A DNA stretch of 64,000 nt from an uncultured Bacteroides sp. GTDB lineage: Bacteria > Bacteroidota > Bacteroidia > Bacteroidales > Bacteroidaceae. Location of the stretch: positions 1 to 64,000 of the forward strand of contig CAUHML010000011.1 of NCBI GenBank assembly GCA_959606905.1, read 5' to 3'. The translations under genes were made by a program, and so were the position numbers. A model generated the notes under the pieces. The model saw nothing but the letters and a program-made list of their open reading frames with translations. It was not told the DNA's origin and searched no databases. Below, in pieces: positions 1-8,803 of the stretch; the stretch's first letter is position 1, and each line of letters opens with the position of its first letter.

Positions 1-54
1 CGTGCCGTCCAAGGATACAATGGTGCTCACATCGTTAAGGTTATCTAATGCCAT
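1..54 (-). CDS. 5' end of an unidentified protein (partial)
   Basis: An ATG on the minus strand at 54-52 opens a frame that stays open to the window edge and gives only 18 residues, beginning MALDNLNDVST. A promoter-like motif with TTTCTGCATCAATATATA lies about 45 bp upstream on the same strand (97-124), the same motif that precedes HU and two small genes near 60.5-60.9 kb, which supports a real transcription start. Too little is visible to name the product. Confidence 0.4.
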   Translation of the reverse strand, partial: MALDNLNDVSTIVSLDGT

Positions 55-96
55 GATGAAGTATTTATTCTTTTATACTATTTTCAAATCTCCTCT

Positions 97-124
97 TTTA
101 TATATTGATGCAGAAATCAAATTT
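97..124 (-). promoter_or_regulatory. Promoter-like motif, copy 1
   Basis: On the minus strand this reads TTTGATTTCTGCATCAATAT followed by an AT run. Closely similar sequences occur at 28613-28641 (before HU), 58562-58591, 60451-60469 and 60786-60806. Here it sits just upstream of the partial minus-strand gene at 1-54. The promoter role is inferred from recurrence and placement. Confidence 0.45.
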
Positions 125-299
125 ATCTCTCCATATTTTCACAGAAAAATGATGTGACCTGCAAAATGTCTTTCAATAATCCTGACATACCTGTCAACAT
201 TCCCCTTCTATCGATACCTTCCCATTCTATACACAAGCCACGTTCCAGAGGGATTGATCTGTTTTTCTCTGCAAAGCAAATAGCATTGGCATCATTCTT

Positions 300-381
300 C
301 TGAAAAATACACTAAAGTTTTTCATTGTAAAATCTTCCTTTTCCTATCGTTCAAAGAGTATTTCACAACAAAATTTTGCAG
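300..381 (+). ncRNA. Structured 5' leader, copy 1
   Basis: Outer stem CTGAAAAAT (300-308) pairs with ATTTTGCAG (373-381) with one mismatch. The shared core AAAATCTTCC is at 329-338, followed by a GTATTT-type return strand near 358. It ends 87 nt before the ATG at 469. It is the most divergent of five copies (others at 1042, 6443, 8117 and 12128). The gap 55-468 holds otherwise only the promoter-like motif at 97-124. Confidence 0.55.
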
Positions 382-468
382 GAATGATATGCTATTCAAG
401 AGGCAGAAAAAACAATTAATCCCCTGGAAATCCACAGGATAAAAGGGAAATAAAAAAAATCAAACATT

Positions 469-840
469 ATGGAAAAGTCAAAAGTTATGGAAATAGCAAC
501 AACTATCAGAAAGCAATTAATGTGTACAACAGACCCAAACGTATTATTTTCATGGGGACTGCAAGGTTTTATTGCAACAACTTTCAACAAAATGGACACT
601 CTTAAATTCAAGGTCAACGGAAGACTGTTTAAAGGGTATGTTTTAATCTGTTACAACACCCTTGATTACTATGAAATATACCTTTCCGATGAAAAAGAGA
701 CACGATGTATTTGCGACATGGCATATTCCGACAATTTTGGTGAAATCATAGATACGGCCATTGAGAGTGGAACCGACCCGGAAGAATACAACAAATTTTG
801 TAAGGCGGAGAGGGCAAAGTTATTCAGCGGGCATTTCTAA
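469..840 (+). CDS. Hypothetical 123-residue protein of the mobile element
   Basis: I do not recognise the family. The product is a small soluble protein with no signal peptide or membrane segment, a mixed composition and several Cys residues (for example CICDMAY), and an acidic C-terminal half. It starts at an ATG 87 nt after the first structured leader and ends in front of a strong intrinsic terminator (859-889), so it is a monocistronic unit. Its leader is shared with the methylase/helicase, PRTRC and SSB genes, which suggests common control and a role in the biology of the element. Function unknown. Confidence 0.75.
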   Translation: MEKSKVMEIATTIRKQLMCTTDPNVLFSWGLQGFIATTFNKMDTLKFKVNGRLFKGYVLICYNTLDYYEIYLSDEKETRCICDMAYSDNFGEIIDTAIESGTDPEEYNKFCKAERAKLFSGHF

Positions 841-858
841 TGCAAACATAACTCGGTT

Positions 859-889
859 AAGGATGGAACCAGCTCCATCCTTTTCTTTT
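859..889 (+). terminator. Intrinsic terminator after the 469-840 gene
   Basis: A perfect 9-bp stem, AAGGATGGA with TCCATCCTT and a 6-nt loop, is followed by a T-rich tract. It starts 18 bp after the stop codon. Confidence 0.8.
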
Positions 890-904
890 CCCCCTGCCCC
901 ATTC

Positions 905-965
905 CTTCCTTTTATACACCTTTTCCCTTCCTTTTATAACTCCTCCCTCCCCTCTTATAATTCAG
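905..965 (+). repeat. Pyrimidine-rich tract with spaced TTTATA/CTTATA units
   Basis: The plus strand is almost all C and T, with three TTTATA- or CTTATA-type units about 20 bp apart. Similar tracts occur in the gaps at about 6305-6370, 7970-8035 and 11635-11655, always between a stop codon and the next structured leader. The rest of the gap 841-1211 holds the terminator, a CAAAGATA box (1013-1020) and leader copy 2. Role unknown; promoter upstream regions or spacers are possible. Confidence 0.45.
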
Positions 966-1041
966 GTTCCCTCATCCGTTTCATTTCATCCCTGTAACCG
1001 GTTATTTTCCCGCAAAGATAGAAAGGTGTCCCCAATCCGTT

Positions 1042-1116
1042 GCAAAGCCGCTTCGCCTATGATATGAAAAATCTTCCTCTCTCTACGTTCGAGCGTATTT
1101 TCCACATCAGCTTTGC
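1042..1116 (+). ncRNA. Structured 5' leader, copy 2
   Basis: Outer stem GCAAAGC (1042-1048) pairs perfectly with GCTTTGC (1110-1116). A short GC-ttc-GC hairpin follows, then TGATATG pairs with CACATCA (one mismatch), enclosing the shared core AAAATCTTCCTCTCT and TTCGAGCGTATTTTCC. It ends 95 nt before the ATG at 1212. A CAAAGATA box lies 29 bp before the first stem strand. Confidence 0.7.
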
Positions 1117-1211
1117 CCGATTGCTTCCACCCATCTTTTAAGGCTGAAAAATATCTCTCTCACAGGTCTGAAAAAGGCTGAAAGACAGGGAGTAAAAAAA
1201 CAGGTTAAATT

Positions 1212-4200
1212 ATGGGTTACAACAAATTAAATTCATTACAGGCTAACATACAAGCCATTAAAACAGCTTTTAAGATTCGGCAAGAACAAAGAAAAGCTAC
1301 CGTAGAAGAACGTGCCATACTGCAACAATACACAGGTTTTGGCGGTATTCCTTACATCTTGTCATTAGATGCCAAGGACGAAAACATCTCTGCAAAAAAC
1401 GAGGTCAACGAAGCGTTACACGAACTTAGTAACGTTCTTCTGAACGGTGTTGAAGGTGACCAGGCACTTTACAAGTTACTGGTAAAAAGCATCAAAAATT
1501 CTTCATTAACAGCCTTTTACACTCCCAAGGAGTTAATTGCCACACTCTCAAATCAAATTCAGCAAACATTTCAGAGTAACGGTTTATCAATCCGCAGTTT
1601 TCTCGAACCCTCAGCCGGGGCAGGTGGTTTTCTTCCCGTTGCTATGGACGATACCGATAAAACCGCATTTGAAAAAGACCTCGTTTCTGGACTAATCCTA
1701 TCCGCATTGCAACCGGACACCAAAGTGATCGTTGACGGCTTTGAAACACTTGATAAGCAAGAACTGGCAGATACCGAGTTCGATGTAATCGCCTCAAACA
1801 TCCCTTTCGGCAATCTGAAAATCTATGATGCAGATTTTGAAAAGAAAGGTGAACCCTACACAACGGCAGCCAAAACCATTCATAACTATTTCTTTTTCAA
1901 AGCCATTAATCAACTCCGGGAAGGAGGTATTCTTGCATTTATCACCTCACGAGGAGTTAGCAATGCACCGTCCAACAAGTTTGTTCGCGACTTCATCGTT
2001 CACAACGCCAATTTGATAACTGCTTTACGCCTGCCGGACAACCTGTTTATGCAAACCGCAGGCATCGAAGTAGGCAGTGACCTCATTATCGTGCAAAAGC
2101 ACAGCAACAAAGTTATGCTCACATCAAGAGAACAACTCTTTCTTGATACGATAAAAGAAAGCGTGCCAAACAGCAATGCAAAATGCGAATGTGCCAACAA
2201 ACTATTGCAACAACCTAAATCTGCCTTATTTACCGAAAGCAATATCAGCACCAACCAATACGGTAGGTACATACGCAGATACCTTTGGAAAGATACCGAA
2301 GCCAACATGCAAGCGTCCCTTTCTCAAATACTTGCAAACGATTTCAACCGCTATTTCCGCAAAGATTTGGTAGGAAAAACACCCGTCACAACAAGCCAGC
2401 TCTCACTTTTTGACCTTTTCGGTAACGCAACTGCCACTTCCGCACCCGCTAACAAGGGAAAGAAAGAAATCGAAGCCTATACCGGTAAGATAGAGACATG
2501 GATGCGAGACGGCGCAATGGTATTATTTAACGGACAGTTGGGGACACTTCATTTCAGGCAGGACAACCTGTTAGAAACCCCTCATCCCTATTTCTACCCG
2601 ATCAAAGTTCATCATGTCAATATCAGACGGGCAGAGGATTATTTCAAAATCAGAGATGCCTACTTTGCCCTCACAGAAGCCGAAGATCGGAAAAGAGAAG
2701 AATCTCCGATATTACGTCAGAACCTGAACACCTGTTATGATGCCTACGTTTCCCAATGGGGACAGTTTCATTGCAACGACAACAAAGAGTTCATCATGCT
2801 TGATGCGTTGGGCATGGAAGTATTTACCATTGAAGCCCTGCATGAAAACAAAGTTTTCAAAGCCGACATTATGATCGAACCCGTTGCGTTCAAAAAAGCA
2901 GACATAAACGCCAAGCTGCAACCGCTTGAAGCCCTCGCAAGCAGTCTGAACTATTACGGACGGGTAGAGCTGGATTACATGTGCCAATCGACACAAAAAG
3001 GAGAAACCGAGCTGATCGAAGACTTGACGGGAGAAATGTATTACAATGCCATTACGGATTGTTGGGAAGATAAAGGAAAATTTCTTGCCGGGAATGTAGT
3101 CAGAAAAAGCAAAGACCTACATACGATCATGGCAGAACAGACAGGTCAAGTCAAGGAGTGGACAACTCTATCAATCAATGCTTTAGAGAGCGTAACTCCC
3201 GAAATCATCCCCTACGAAGAGTTGGAATTTAATCTGGGCGAGCGGTGGGTTCCATGCGAAATTTATTCACGTTTTGCTACAGAATTATTCGAAGCCGAAA
3301 CAGAAGTATTTTATTTCGATGTAAACGACACCTATATTGTTTCTATAAAGAGTTATTCCGCCATTGCGTACCGGGTGTATTCTATCCGTAATCTGAACGG
3401 TGAAGCCCTATTCGTCCACGCCCTCCATGATACCGTACCGGAGTTCACTAAGGAAATCATCAAGAACGGTGACAATGTACGAGTACCCGATGAAGAAGCC
3501 ATACAGGAAGCAGCCACCAAGATACAGGAAATCAGAGACAAGTTCAATATGTGGCTCGATAACCAACCCATTGAAGTGCGCGAAGAACTTGTCAGACTGT
3601 ATAACGAACGCTTCAATTGCTATGTACGCCCCTCCTACGATGGTTCGGCACAGACCTTTCCCGATCTGTCTTTTGAGCAGTTTAAGTACAAGGAGCTTTA
3701 CTCCTCGCAGAAAGATGCCGTTTGGATGATTAAACAGAACGGTGGCGGTGTGTGCTGGCATGATGTCGGTGCGGGCAAAACAATGATTATGTGCATTGCC
3801 GCCTACGAATTAAAACGCCTTGGATTGTCACAAAAGCCTCTTATTATCGGACTGAAAGCCAACATTCACCAAATCGCAGCCGATTTTAGGAAAGCTTACC
3901 CCAATGCAAAAATCCTCTATCCGGGCAAAGATGATTTCAAACCCCAAAGGAGACAGGAAATATTCTCAAAAATCAAAAACAACAACTGGGATTGCATCCT
4001 ACTGACGCACGAGCAATTTGCCAAGATACCACAGTCCGAAGAAACGCAAATTGCCATTTATCAAGAAGAGTTGGACGATGTAGAGCGTTCATTACAGGTT
4101 TTGAAAGCATCCGGTGAGCAGTGGAACAATGACAAGATGAAAAAAGCACTGGAAAAGAGACAGGAGAATTTGCAAGCCGTTTTAGACAAACTCCATAATT

Positions 4201-6209
4201 CCCTAAACAGCAAGAAGGATAACAGCATTGACTTCCACTCAATGGGTATCGACCACCTGCTTGTTGACGAATATCACTTTTTTAAGAACTTAATGTTTCA
4301 GACCCGCCATTCGCGCGTGGCAGGCATTGGCAATACGCGAGGCTCCCAAAGAGCCATGAACCTGTTGATTGGTATTCGTGACATTCAGAGACGTACAGGC
4401 AAAGATTTCGGAGCGACATTTCTTTCCGGTACGGTAGTCGTTAATGCACTGACAGAGTTATATGTATTGTTCAAATACTTGCGTCCGTCGGAGCTGAAAC
4501 GCCAGCAAATCAGTTGCTTCGATGCGTGGGCTGCCATTTTCACCAAGAAAACGAGCGATTACGAGTTAAGCGTCACAGGCACAATCAAGCGAAAAGAACG
4601 TTTCCGCACATACATCAAAGTTCCCGAACTGGCAGCGTTCCTGCGTGAAATCACCGACTATCGCACTGCGGAAATGATTAACCTTGATATTCCCGAAAAG
4701 AATGTCAGATTCCTAACCAGTGCACCGACACTGGCGCAAGAAGAAATGATCAACCGCCTTGTCTCTTTCGCAAAGTCCGGTCAGTGGGAAGATTTAGGCT
4801 TGAATTATCCTGCGCCTGATAATCTCGATGCTGCAAAAATGCTGATAGCCACCGACATAGCCCGTAAAATGGCTCTCGATATGCGTATGCTTGATTCCGA
4901 ACGCTTTCAGGACGACCCGAATAACAAAGCATGGCAAGCGGCTGCGCAAATCTACGATTATTACATTCGCTTCAACGAGCACAAAGGTACTCAATTCGTT
5001 TTCAGCGACTTAAGCACATACAACCCTGACAAATGGAATATTTATCAAGACATTAAAGACAAGCTAGTGAATCACTACGGCATTCCGGCAGAAGAAATAC
5101 AGTTTATCCAGTGTGCAAAGACGGAAAAGGCAAGAGCAACTCTGTTTAAAAACATGAACAATGGCACAGTCCGCATCCTGTTTGGTTCTACCTCAATGTT
5201 GGGTACAGGCGTCAATGCGCAAGAGCGGGCAGTTGCGGTGCATCACCTTGACATACCTTGGCGTCCGGCAGATTTGCAGCAACGGGACGGACGGGCAGTC
5301 CGTAAGGACAACGGTGTCAAAGTTTGGGGCAACAACACAGTAGATATTGTTATATATGGTACTGAAAAGACCCTTGATGCCTACAAGTTCAATTTGCTTA
5401 AAAACAAGCAAATGTTTATCAGCCAAATCAACAATGGTACGATAGCCGTTCGCCGAATGGACGAAGATAGTATGGACGAAAACAGCGGCATGAACTTTGC
5501 CGAATTCGTTGCGCTTCTCTCGGGCAACACAGATTTGTTGAACAAGACCAAACTTGACAGCAAGATTATGCAGTTGGAGAAAGAACAGTCGAGCTTCAAC
5601 AAAGAGCATTACCGGGCAGAAAAGACCATGCACAAATATCACGAAGAAATCGAAGCAGGCAAACTTTTCATTGCCAAGGTAACAGATGATATGGCTTATG
5701 TGGAACATTTCACAGGAGACAAAAGCACAATTGTTATCGGGCAGCAAACGGCAACGGTGGAAGAAACCGGAAAAGCCCTGCATCAAATTTCAAAAACCTA
5801 TCGGAATGAAGAACTGAAACACATCGGTTACTGCATGGGATTGAAACTATTCGTTAAAAGTGAGTACCATTGGACGGGAAGCTTCGAACGCAATGTTTTC
5901 TTTGTCGAGGGTAAAAGCGGGTTGAAATACCGTAACGGCACATCCGGCTCATTGCCTCTTAGTTTCAAGCTTGCTGCGGAATATCCTGTCACAACCATGC
6001 GGAGCATTGACGAACTGATTGCACGCCGTAATCAGGAAATCGCCCGAATGGAAAGCGAGTTTCCAACCCTACGTAAAATCATGGCAAACGTATGGGGAAA
6101 AGCCGAAGAACTGTCAAAGCTAAAAGAAGAATGTAAAGCTTTGCAAGAGAGAATAGATAAATCTTTGCAGGAAACAGAAGGCACGCTTGTTTCCGACAAA
6201 GCAGCATAA
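1212..6209 (+). CDS. Giant N6-adenine methylase / SF2 helicase fusion (DarB-like)
   Basis: This 1665-residue protein joins an N-terminal DNA methyltransferase-like domain to a C-terminal superfamily 2 helicase. The AdoMet loop (EPSAGAGGF) lies near residue 132 and the catalytic motif reads NIPF (in IASNIPFGN) near residue 195 instead of the usual NPPY/F. The Walker A motif DVGAGKT is near residue 852, a DEYH Walker B box near 1019, and motifs V and VI (GTGVNAQ and QRDGRAVR) near 1330-1365. Long charged, coiled-coil-like stretches lie between and after them. The layout matches large methylase-helicase proteins of plasmids and phages, including P1 DarB, which protect incoming DNA from restriction. 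It has its own structured leader and terminator. Protection of transferred DNA is inferred; catalysis with the NIPF motif is untested. Confidence 0.85.
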   Translation: MGYNKLNSLQANIQAIKTAFKIRQEQRKATVEERAILQQYTGFGGIPYILSLDAKDENISAKNEVNEALHELSNVLLNGVEGDQALYKLLVKSIKNSSLTAFYTPKELIATLSNQIQQTFQSNGLSIRSFLEPSAGAGGFLPVAMDDTDKTAFEKDLVSGLILSALQPDTKVIVDGFETLDKQELADTEFDVIASNIPFGNLKIYDADFEKKGEPYTTAAKTIHNYFFFKAINQLREGGILAFITSRGVSNAPSNKFVRDFIVHNANLITALRLPDNLFMQTAGIEVGSDLIIVQKHSNKVMLTSREQLFLDTIKESVPNSNAKCECANKLLQQPKSALFTESNISTNQYGRYIRRYLWKDTEANMQASLSQILANDFNRYFRKDLVGKTPVTTSQLSLFDLFGNATATSAPANKGKKEIEAYTGKIETWMRDGAMVLFNGQLGTLHFRQDNLLETPHPYFYPIKVHHVNIRRAEDYFKIRDAYFALTEAEDRKREESPILRQNLNTCYDAYVSQWGQFHCNDNKEFIMLDALGMEVFTIEALHENKVFKADIMIEPVAFKKADINAKLQPLEALASSLNYYGRVELDYMCQSTQKGETELIEDLTGEMYYNAITDCWEDKGKFLAGNVVRKSKDLHTIMAEQTGQVKEWTTLSINALESVTPEIIPYEELEFNLGERWVPCEIYSRFATELFEAETEVFYFDVNDTYIVSIKSYSAIAYRVYSIRNLNGEALFVHALHDTVPEFTKEIIKNGDNVRVPDEEAIQEAATKIQEIRDKFNMWLDNQPIEVREELVRLYNERFNCYVRPSYDGSAQTFPDLSFEQFKYKELYSSQKDAVWMIKQNGGGVCWHDVGAGKTMIMCIAAYELKRLGLSQKPLIIGLKANIHQIAADFRKAYPNAKILYPGKDDFKPQRRQEIFSKIKNNNWDCILLTHEQFAKIPQSEETQIAIYQEELDDVERSLQVLKASGEQWNNDKMKKALEKRQENLQAVLDKLHNSLNSKKDNSIDFHSMGIDHLLVDEYHFFKNLMFQTRHSRVAGIGNTRGSQRAMNLLIGIRDIQRRTGKDFGATFLSGTVVVNALTELYVLFKYLRPSELKRQQISCFDAWAAIFTKKTSDYELSVTGTIKRKERFRTYIKVPELAAFLREITDYRTAEMINLDIPEKNVRFLTSAPTLAQEEMINRLVSFAKSGQWEDLGLNYPAPDNLDAAKMLIATDIARKMALDMRMLDSERFQDDPNNKAWQAAAQIYDYYIRFNEHKGTQFVFSDLSTYNPDKWNIYQDIKDKLVNHYGIPAEEIQFIQCAKTEKARATLFKNMNNGTVRILFGSTSMLGTGVNAQERAVAVHHLDIPWRPADLQQRDGRAVRKDNGVKVWGNNTVDIVIYGTEKTLDAYKFNLLKNKQMFISQINNGTIAVRRMDEDSMDENSGMNFAEFVALLSGNTDLLNKTKLDSKIMQLEKEQSSFNKEHYRAEKTMHKYHEEIEAGKLFIAKVTDDMAYVEHFTGDKSTIVIGQQTATVEETGKALHQISKTYRNEELKHIGYCMGLKLFVKSEYHWTGSFERNVFFVEGKSGLKYRNGTSGSLPLSFKLAAEYPVTTMRSIDELIARRNQEIARMESEFPTLRKIMANVWGKAEELSKLKEECKALQERIDKSLQETEGTLVSDKAA

Positions 6210-6231
6210 CCCTCAACCTGTTTATTTACCC

Positions 6232-6272
6232 GAATCCCTGTCTCTGCTCTCTGCGCAGTCGGACAGGGATTC
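6232..6272 (+). terminator. Intrinsic terminator after the methylase/helicase
   Basis: A perfect 11-bp stem, GAATCCCTGTC with GACAGGGATTC and a 19-nt loop, starts 22 bp after the stop and is followed by a modest T-rich run. The gap 6210-6611 also contains a pyrimidine/TTTATA tract, a CAAAGTTA box at 6415-6422 and leader copy 3. Confidence 0.65.
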
Positions 6273-6442
6273 TCCTTTCATTTCATCCGGCACTTCCGCT
6301 GGCTACCCTTTTATAAGTCCGTCCAGCCATTCCTTTTATAATACAGTTACCGCCCGATACCATTTATATCAACCCGATACCTCAGGTTTTTCCCTGCTGA
6401 GAATTATTTTTCAGCAAAGTTATCAAGTGCCTGAACAAACAT

Positions 6443-6518
6443 CAAAACAGACAAGGCACAAGTGCCGCTAAAAATCTTCCTCTCTCAAGTTCGAGCGTAT
6501 TTTCCAGCTTCCGTTTTG
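6443..6518 (+). ncRNA. Structured 5' leader, copy 3
   Basis: Outer stem CAAAAC (6443-6448) pairs with GTTTTG (6513-6518). Hairpin GGCAC-aa-GTGCC is at 6455-6466, then GCT pairs with AGC around the core AAAAATCTTCCTCTCT and TTCGAGCGTATTTTCC. It ends 93 nt before the ATG at 6612. The core is nearly identical to copy 2 while the outer stem differs but still pairs. Confidence 0.7.
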
Positions 6519-6611
6519 CCTTATTGCCGGCCACTTACTTTGCCAGGCAGAAAAACATCCCTCAGCAGAATGAAAAGTCTGGGACTGTAGGGAAGTTGCA
6601 AATTATAAGCT

Positions 6612-7178
6612 ATGGCAAAGTTGGATGAAAACATTTTAAAACAGTTGAGAAAGATAAGAATCAATTTTCTCAAATATTATCCGGTTCGCATCAAGAATGT
6701 CGGAACGGAAGAACGAAACGCACGTCAGATCATTTGGGATTTCAAAGACGGCAAAGCCTTCGAGAAAGTTGCTCAGTTGGCAGCCTATCATTTGAGCGAA
6801 CAGTTTGGCGAGCAGGTAAAAGAGGTTGTTTTTTGTTGTGTGCCCGCATCCAGTCCCGAAAAGAACGAAATACGTTACAAAAACTTCTCTGCAAGAGTGT
6901 GCGAGTTATCGGGAGCAATCAACGGTTACGACCATATCAGAGTACAAAGCGAACGCCTTTCAGTCCACGAACACCGAAAAGATAAAGAAAAGGACATCAG
7001 CATGGTACAGGTCATAGACTGCGACGAAGCATTTTTCAGAAACAAAAGCTGCTTGCTCTTCGATGATATAATTACGCAAGGAGTTAGTTATGCAAACTTC
7101 GCCAATCTGTTAGAGCGGTTTGGTGCCAATGTTCTTGGCGGTTTCTTCTTAGGAAAAACATACTATAAAGTCAGATAA
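6612..7178 (+). CDS. ComF-like phosphoribosyltransferase
   Basis: This 188-residue cytosolic protein carries the PRPP-binding signature near residue 150 (LLFDDIITQG), with an upstream segment FCCVPASSPEKNE that matches the pyrophosphate-loop region of ComF-type type I phosphoribosyltransferases. The substrate is not evident from sequence. The stop is separated by one base from the start of the next gene, a SLOG-fold protein, so the two are translationally linked and share leader copy 3. A paralogous, membrane-anchored phosphoribosyltransferase lies at 18350-19174. ComF and the SLOG protein DprA both act in natural transformation, so a role in handling incoming single-stranded DNA is possible but is inference. 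Confidence 0.75.
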   Translation: MAKLDENILKQLRKIRINFLKYYPVRIKNVGTEERNARQIIWDFKDGKAFEKVAQLAAYHLSEQFGEQVKEVVFCCVPASSPEKNEIRYKNFSARVCELSGAINGYDHIRVQSERLSVHEHRKDKEKDISMVQVIDCDEAFFRNKSCLLFDDIITQGVSYANFANLLERFGANVLGGFFLGKTYYKVR

Positions 7179-7179
7179 C

Positions 7180-7668
7180 ATGCAGACAAACAAATTTCAA
7201 AAGACGCAATCGGCAGCTTTTACGGGGCACCGTTTCATCTCATACAGCAAATACCCGGCTCTCAAAGCATCATTAAGGCAGACCATCAAAGCCTTCTACA
7301 CACAAGGTATTCACAATTTTTACTGTGGCATGGCAATTGGTTTCGATACACTCGCAGCCGAAGCTGTTCTGTCACTGAAAACCGAGTTACAAGAACTTGC
7401 CCTTATCGCCGTAGTGCCTTATCGGGGTCAATGTAAAAAATGGTCAGATACGAACCGAAGCAGATACAATACTATCCTGTGCAAAGCAGACCAAACCATA
7501 TTGCTGAGTGAAAACTACTATCAAGGCTGTTTGCTCAGACGAAACGATTATATGTTGTCTCAATCCTCCTGTGTCATTGCCTACTTTGATGGAAATAACG
7601 AAGGCGGTACGTTCTACACTTGCCAAAAAGCAGCAGAACTAAGTTTACCGGTCAAAAATATCTTTTGA
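7180..7668 (+). CDS. SLOG-family (DUF1273/YpsA-like) nucleotide-binding protein
   Basis: The 162-residue product begins with the typical AAFTGHR motif and continues with a Rossmann-like pattern (FYCGMAIGFDTLAAEAVL), then VPYRGQ and a C-terminal CVIAYFDGNNEGGTFYTCQKA. These match the SLOG superfamily, which includes YpsA, DprA and LOG, and which binds nucleotides or nucleotide-derived ligands. It is the second gene of a two-gene unit with the ComF-like phosphoribosyltransferase. The family assignment is good; ligand and role are unknown. No membrane segment is seen. Confidence 0.8.
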   Translation: MQTNKFQKTQSAAFTGHRFISYSKYPALKASLRQTIKAFYTQGIHNFYCGMAIGFDTLAAEAVLSLKTELQELALIAVVPYRGQCKKWSDTNRSRYNTILCKADQTILLSENYYQGCLLRRNDYMLSQSSCVIAYFDGNNEGGTFYTCQKAAELSLPVKNIF

Positions 7669-7837
7669 TCGGATTATGTCATGTCGGACAGTAAAACAAA
7701 AGTACTGGTACATGTCTCTTTTGCGCAACTCCATTTCTATCTTCACACCCTGTTTCCTTTTTTTAATTCCTGCCTTTCGGAAAGTCGGACAGCTACGCTA
7801 TTGAGTCGGTAATACATGTTTCAATAATACGTGCCTG

Positions 7838-7895
7838 GCTAAAACCCGGACTAGACAGAGTCTTCCTTTAGAAAAGAAAGACCCGGTTTAGTCCT
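7838..7895 (+). other. Long two-part hairpin between the SLOG gene and the PRTRC cassette
   Basis: CTAAA-ACCCGG near 7839-7849 pairs with CCGGTTTAG near 7883-7891, and an inner stem GTCTT-c-CTTT pairs with AAAG-a-AAGAC. No T-run follows, so it is not a clear intrinsic terminator. The surrounding gap 7669-8292 has no gene; it also holds a pyrimidine/TTTATA tract (about 7970-8035), a CAAAGTTA box (8087-8094) and leader copy 4. Confidence 0.5.
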
Positions 7896-8116
7896 CCGGC
7901 ACAAACATCTATTCCCTTCTTCTCCTCTACGCTGTCCGGCCTCTTCCCAAAGACAGTCTCCATATTCTTCTACCTTTTATACCCGGCAAGCATCCCCTTT
8001 ATCCTCTTCCGCAACAATTCCCCTTTATATCAATCAGACTCCCTCTGAATCCCTTCCACCTCAGAGAGCCCGTTATTATTTATCCGCAAAGTTAGCTGTG
8101 TCCATCTCGTTTCCGT

Positions 8117-8196
8117 CAAGTTCAAGGCACTTCGTGTATGGTCAGAAATCTTCCTTTCTCCCTATGGTCGAAAGTGTATTTCCGGCCATAAACTTG
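8117..8196 (+). ncRNA. Structured 5' leader, copy 4
   Basis: Outer stem CAAGTT (8117-8122) pairs with AACTTG (8191-8196). Hairpin CAC-ttc-GTG is at 8128-8136, then TATGG (8137-8141) pairs with CCATA (8186-8190) around the core GAAATCTTCCTTTCTC and GTGTATTTCC. It ends 96 nt before the ATG at 8293. The three-stem layout is the same as in copies 2, 3 and 5 with different paired bases. Confidence 0.7.
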
Positions 8197-8292
8197 TCTG
8201 AAACCGGACACAGCAGAATGGCAGATAAAAAATCAACAGTTCTCTGAAGTAAAAGCTTTTACAAAAGGGAAAAATAAACAAAATATAAAATT

Positions 8293-8790
8293 ATGTTCGT
8301 AGAAATTTCCGAATTAATGTCAGACAGAGATGTAATTAAACTCGTTATGACTAAAGTAAATGGGAATCTTAGCGTGTCCGTCCTTCCTGTCAAAACAAGC
8401 TTGAAAGACGAAGCGAAAGACAATCTTTCCCCAATCGTAGTCAAAGGAACGCCTGAAAAGTTCGATGAACAATTCATCGAAATCATCAAGCAGCCGATAA
8501 AAAAGTCCATGGAAATGCTGACCAACATGGATGTTTTCGAGAAGTCAATGGAAGCTATGCAAGCCGAATCCAAAGCAGCAACCGAAGCGAAGAAAAAAGA
8601 AGAGACAGCCCGTAAAGCCTTTACCGACAAAATGAAGAAGGTTGAAACCCTCTACACGGAAAAGAAATTCCCCGAAGCTGCCCTTTTGTTGAAAGAAGCT
8701 AGTGAAATGCCAGGAGCGGACAAAAAACAATGTGAAACGATGAAGAATAAAATTAATGTCGAACTGAACGCAGGTACGTTGTTCGTATAA
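8293..8790 (+). CDS. PRTRC system protein E
   Basis: A 165-residue soluble protein, first in a five-gene PRTRC cassette. The N-terminal half is beta-rich (ELMSDRDVIKLVMTKVNGNLSVSVLP), and the C-terminal half, from about residue 85, is a charged helical segment rich in Lys, Glu and Ala. This matches PRTRC protein E, whose biochemical role is unknown. It is preceded by structured leader copy 4 and followed after 13 bp by the gene for protein C. Confidence 0.75.
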   Translation: MFVEISELMSDRDVIKLVMTKVNGNLSVSVLPVKTSLKDEAKDNLSPIVVKGTPEKFDEQFIEIIKQPIKKSMEMLTNMDVFEKSMEAMQAESKAATEAKKKEETARKAFTDKMKKVETLYTEKKFPEAALLLKEASEMPGADKKQCETMKNKINVELNAGTLFV

Positions 8791-8803
8791 TATTGATAAG
8801 ATT

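Noticed and set aside
761..997. Open frame of 78 codons overlapping the 469-840 gene
   Set aside because: It overlaps a better gene and its second half is translated pyrimidine tract (Pro/Ser/Phe), with the terminator inside it.
6187..6471. Open frame of 94 codons after the methylase/helicase
   Set aside because: It overlaps the methylase 3' end, contains the terminator hairpin and has low-complexity Ser/Pro composition.
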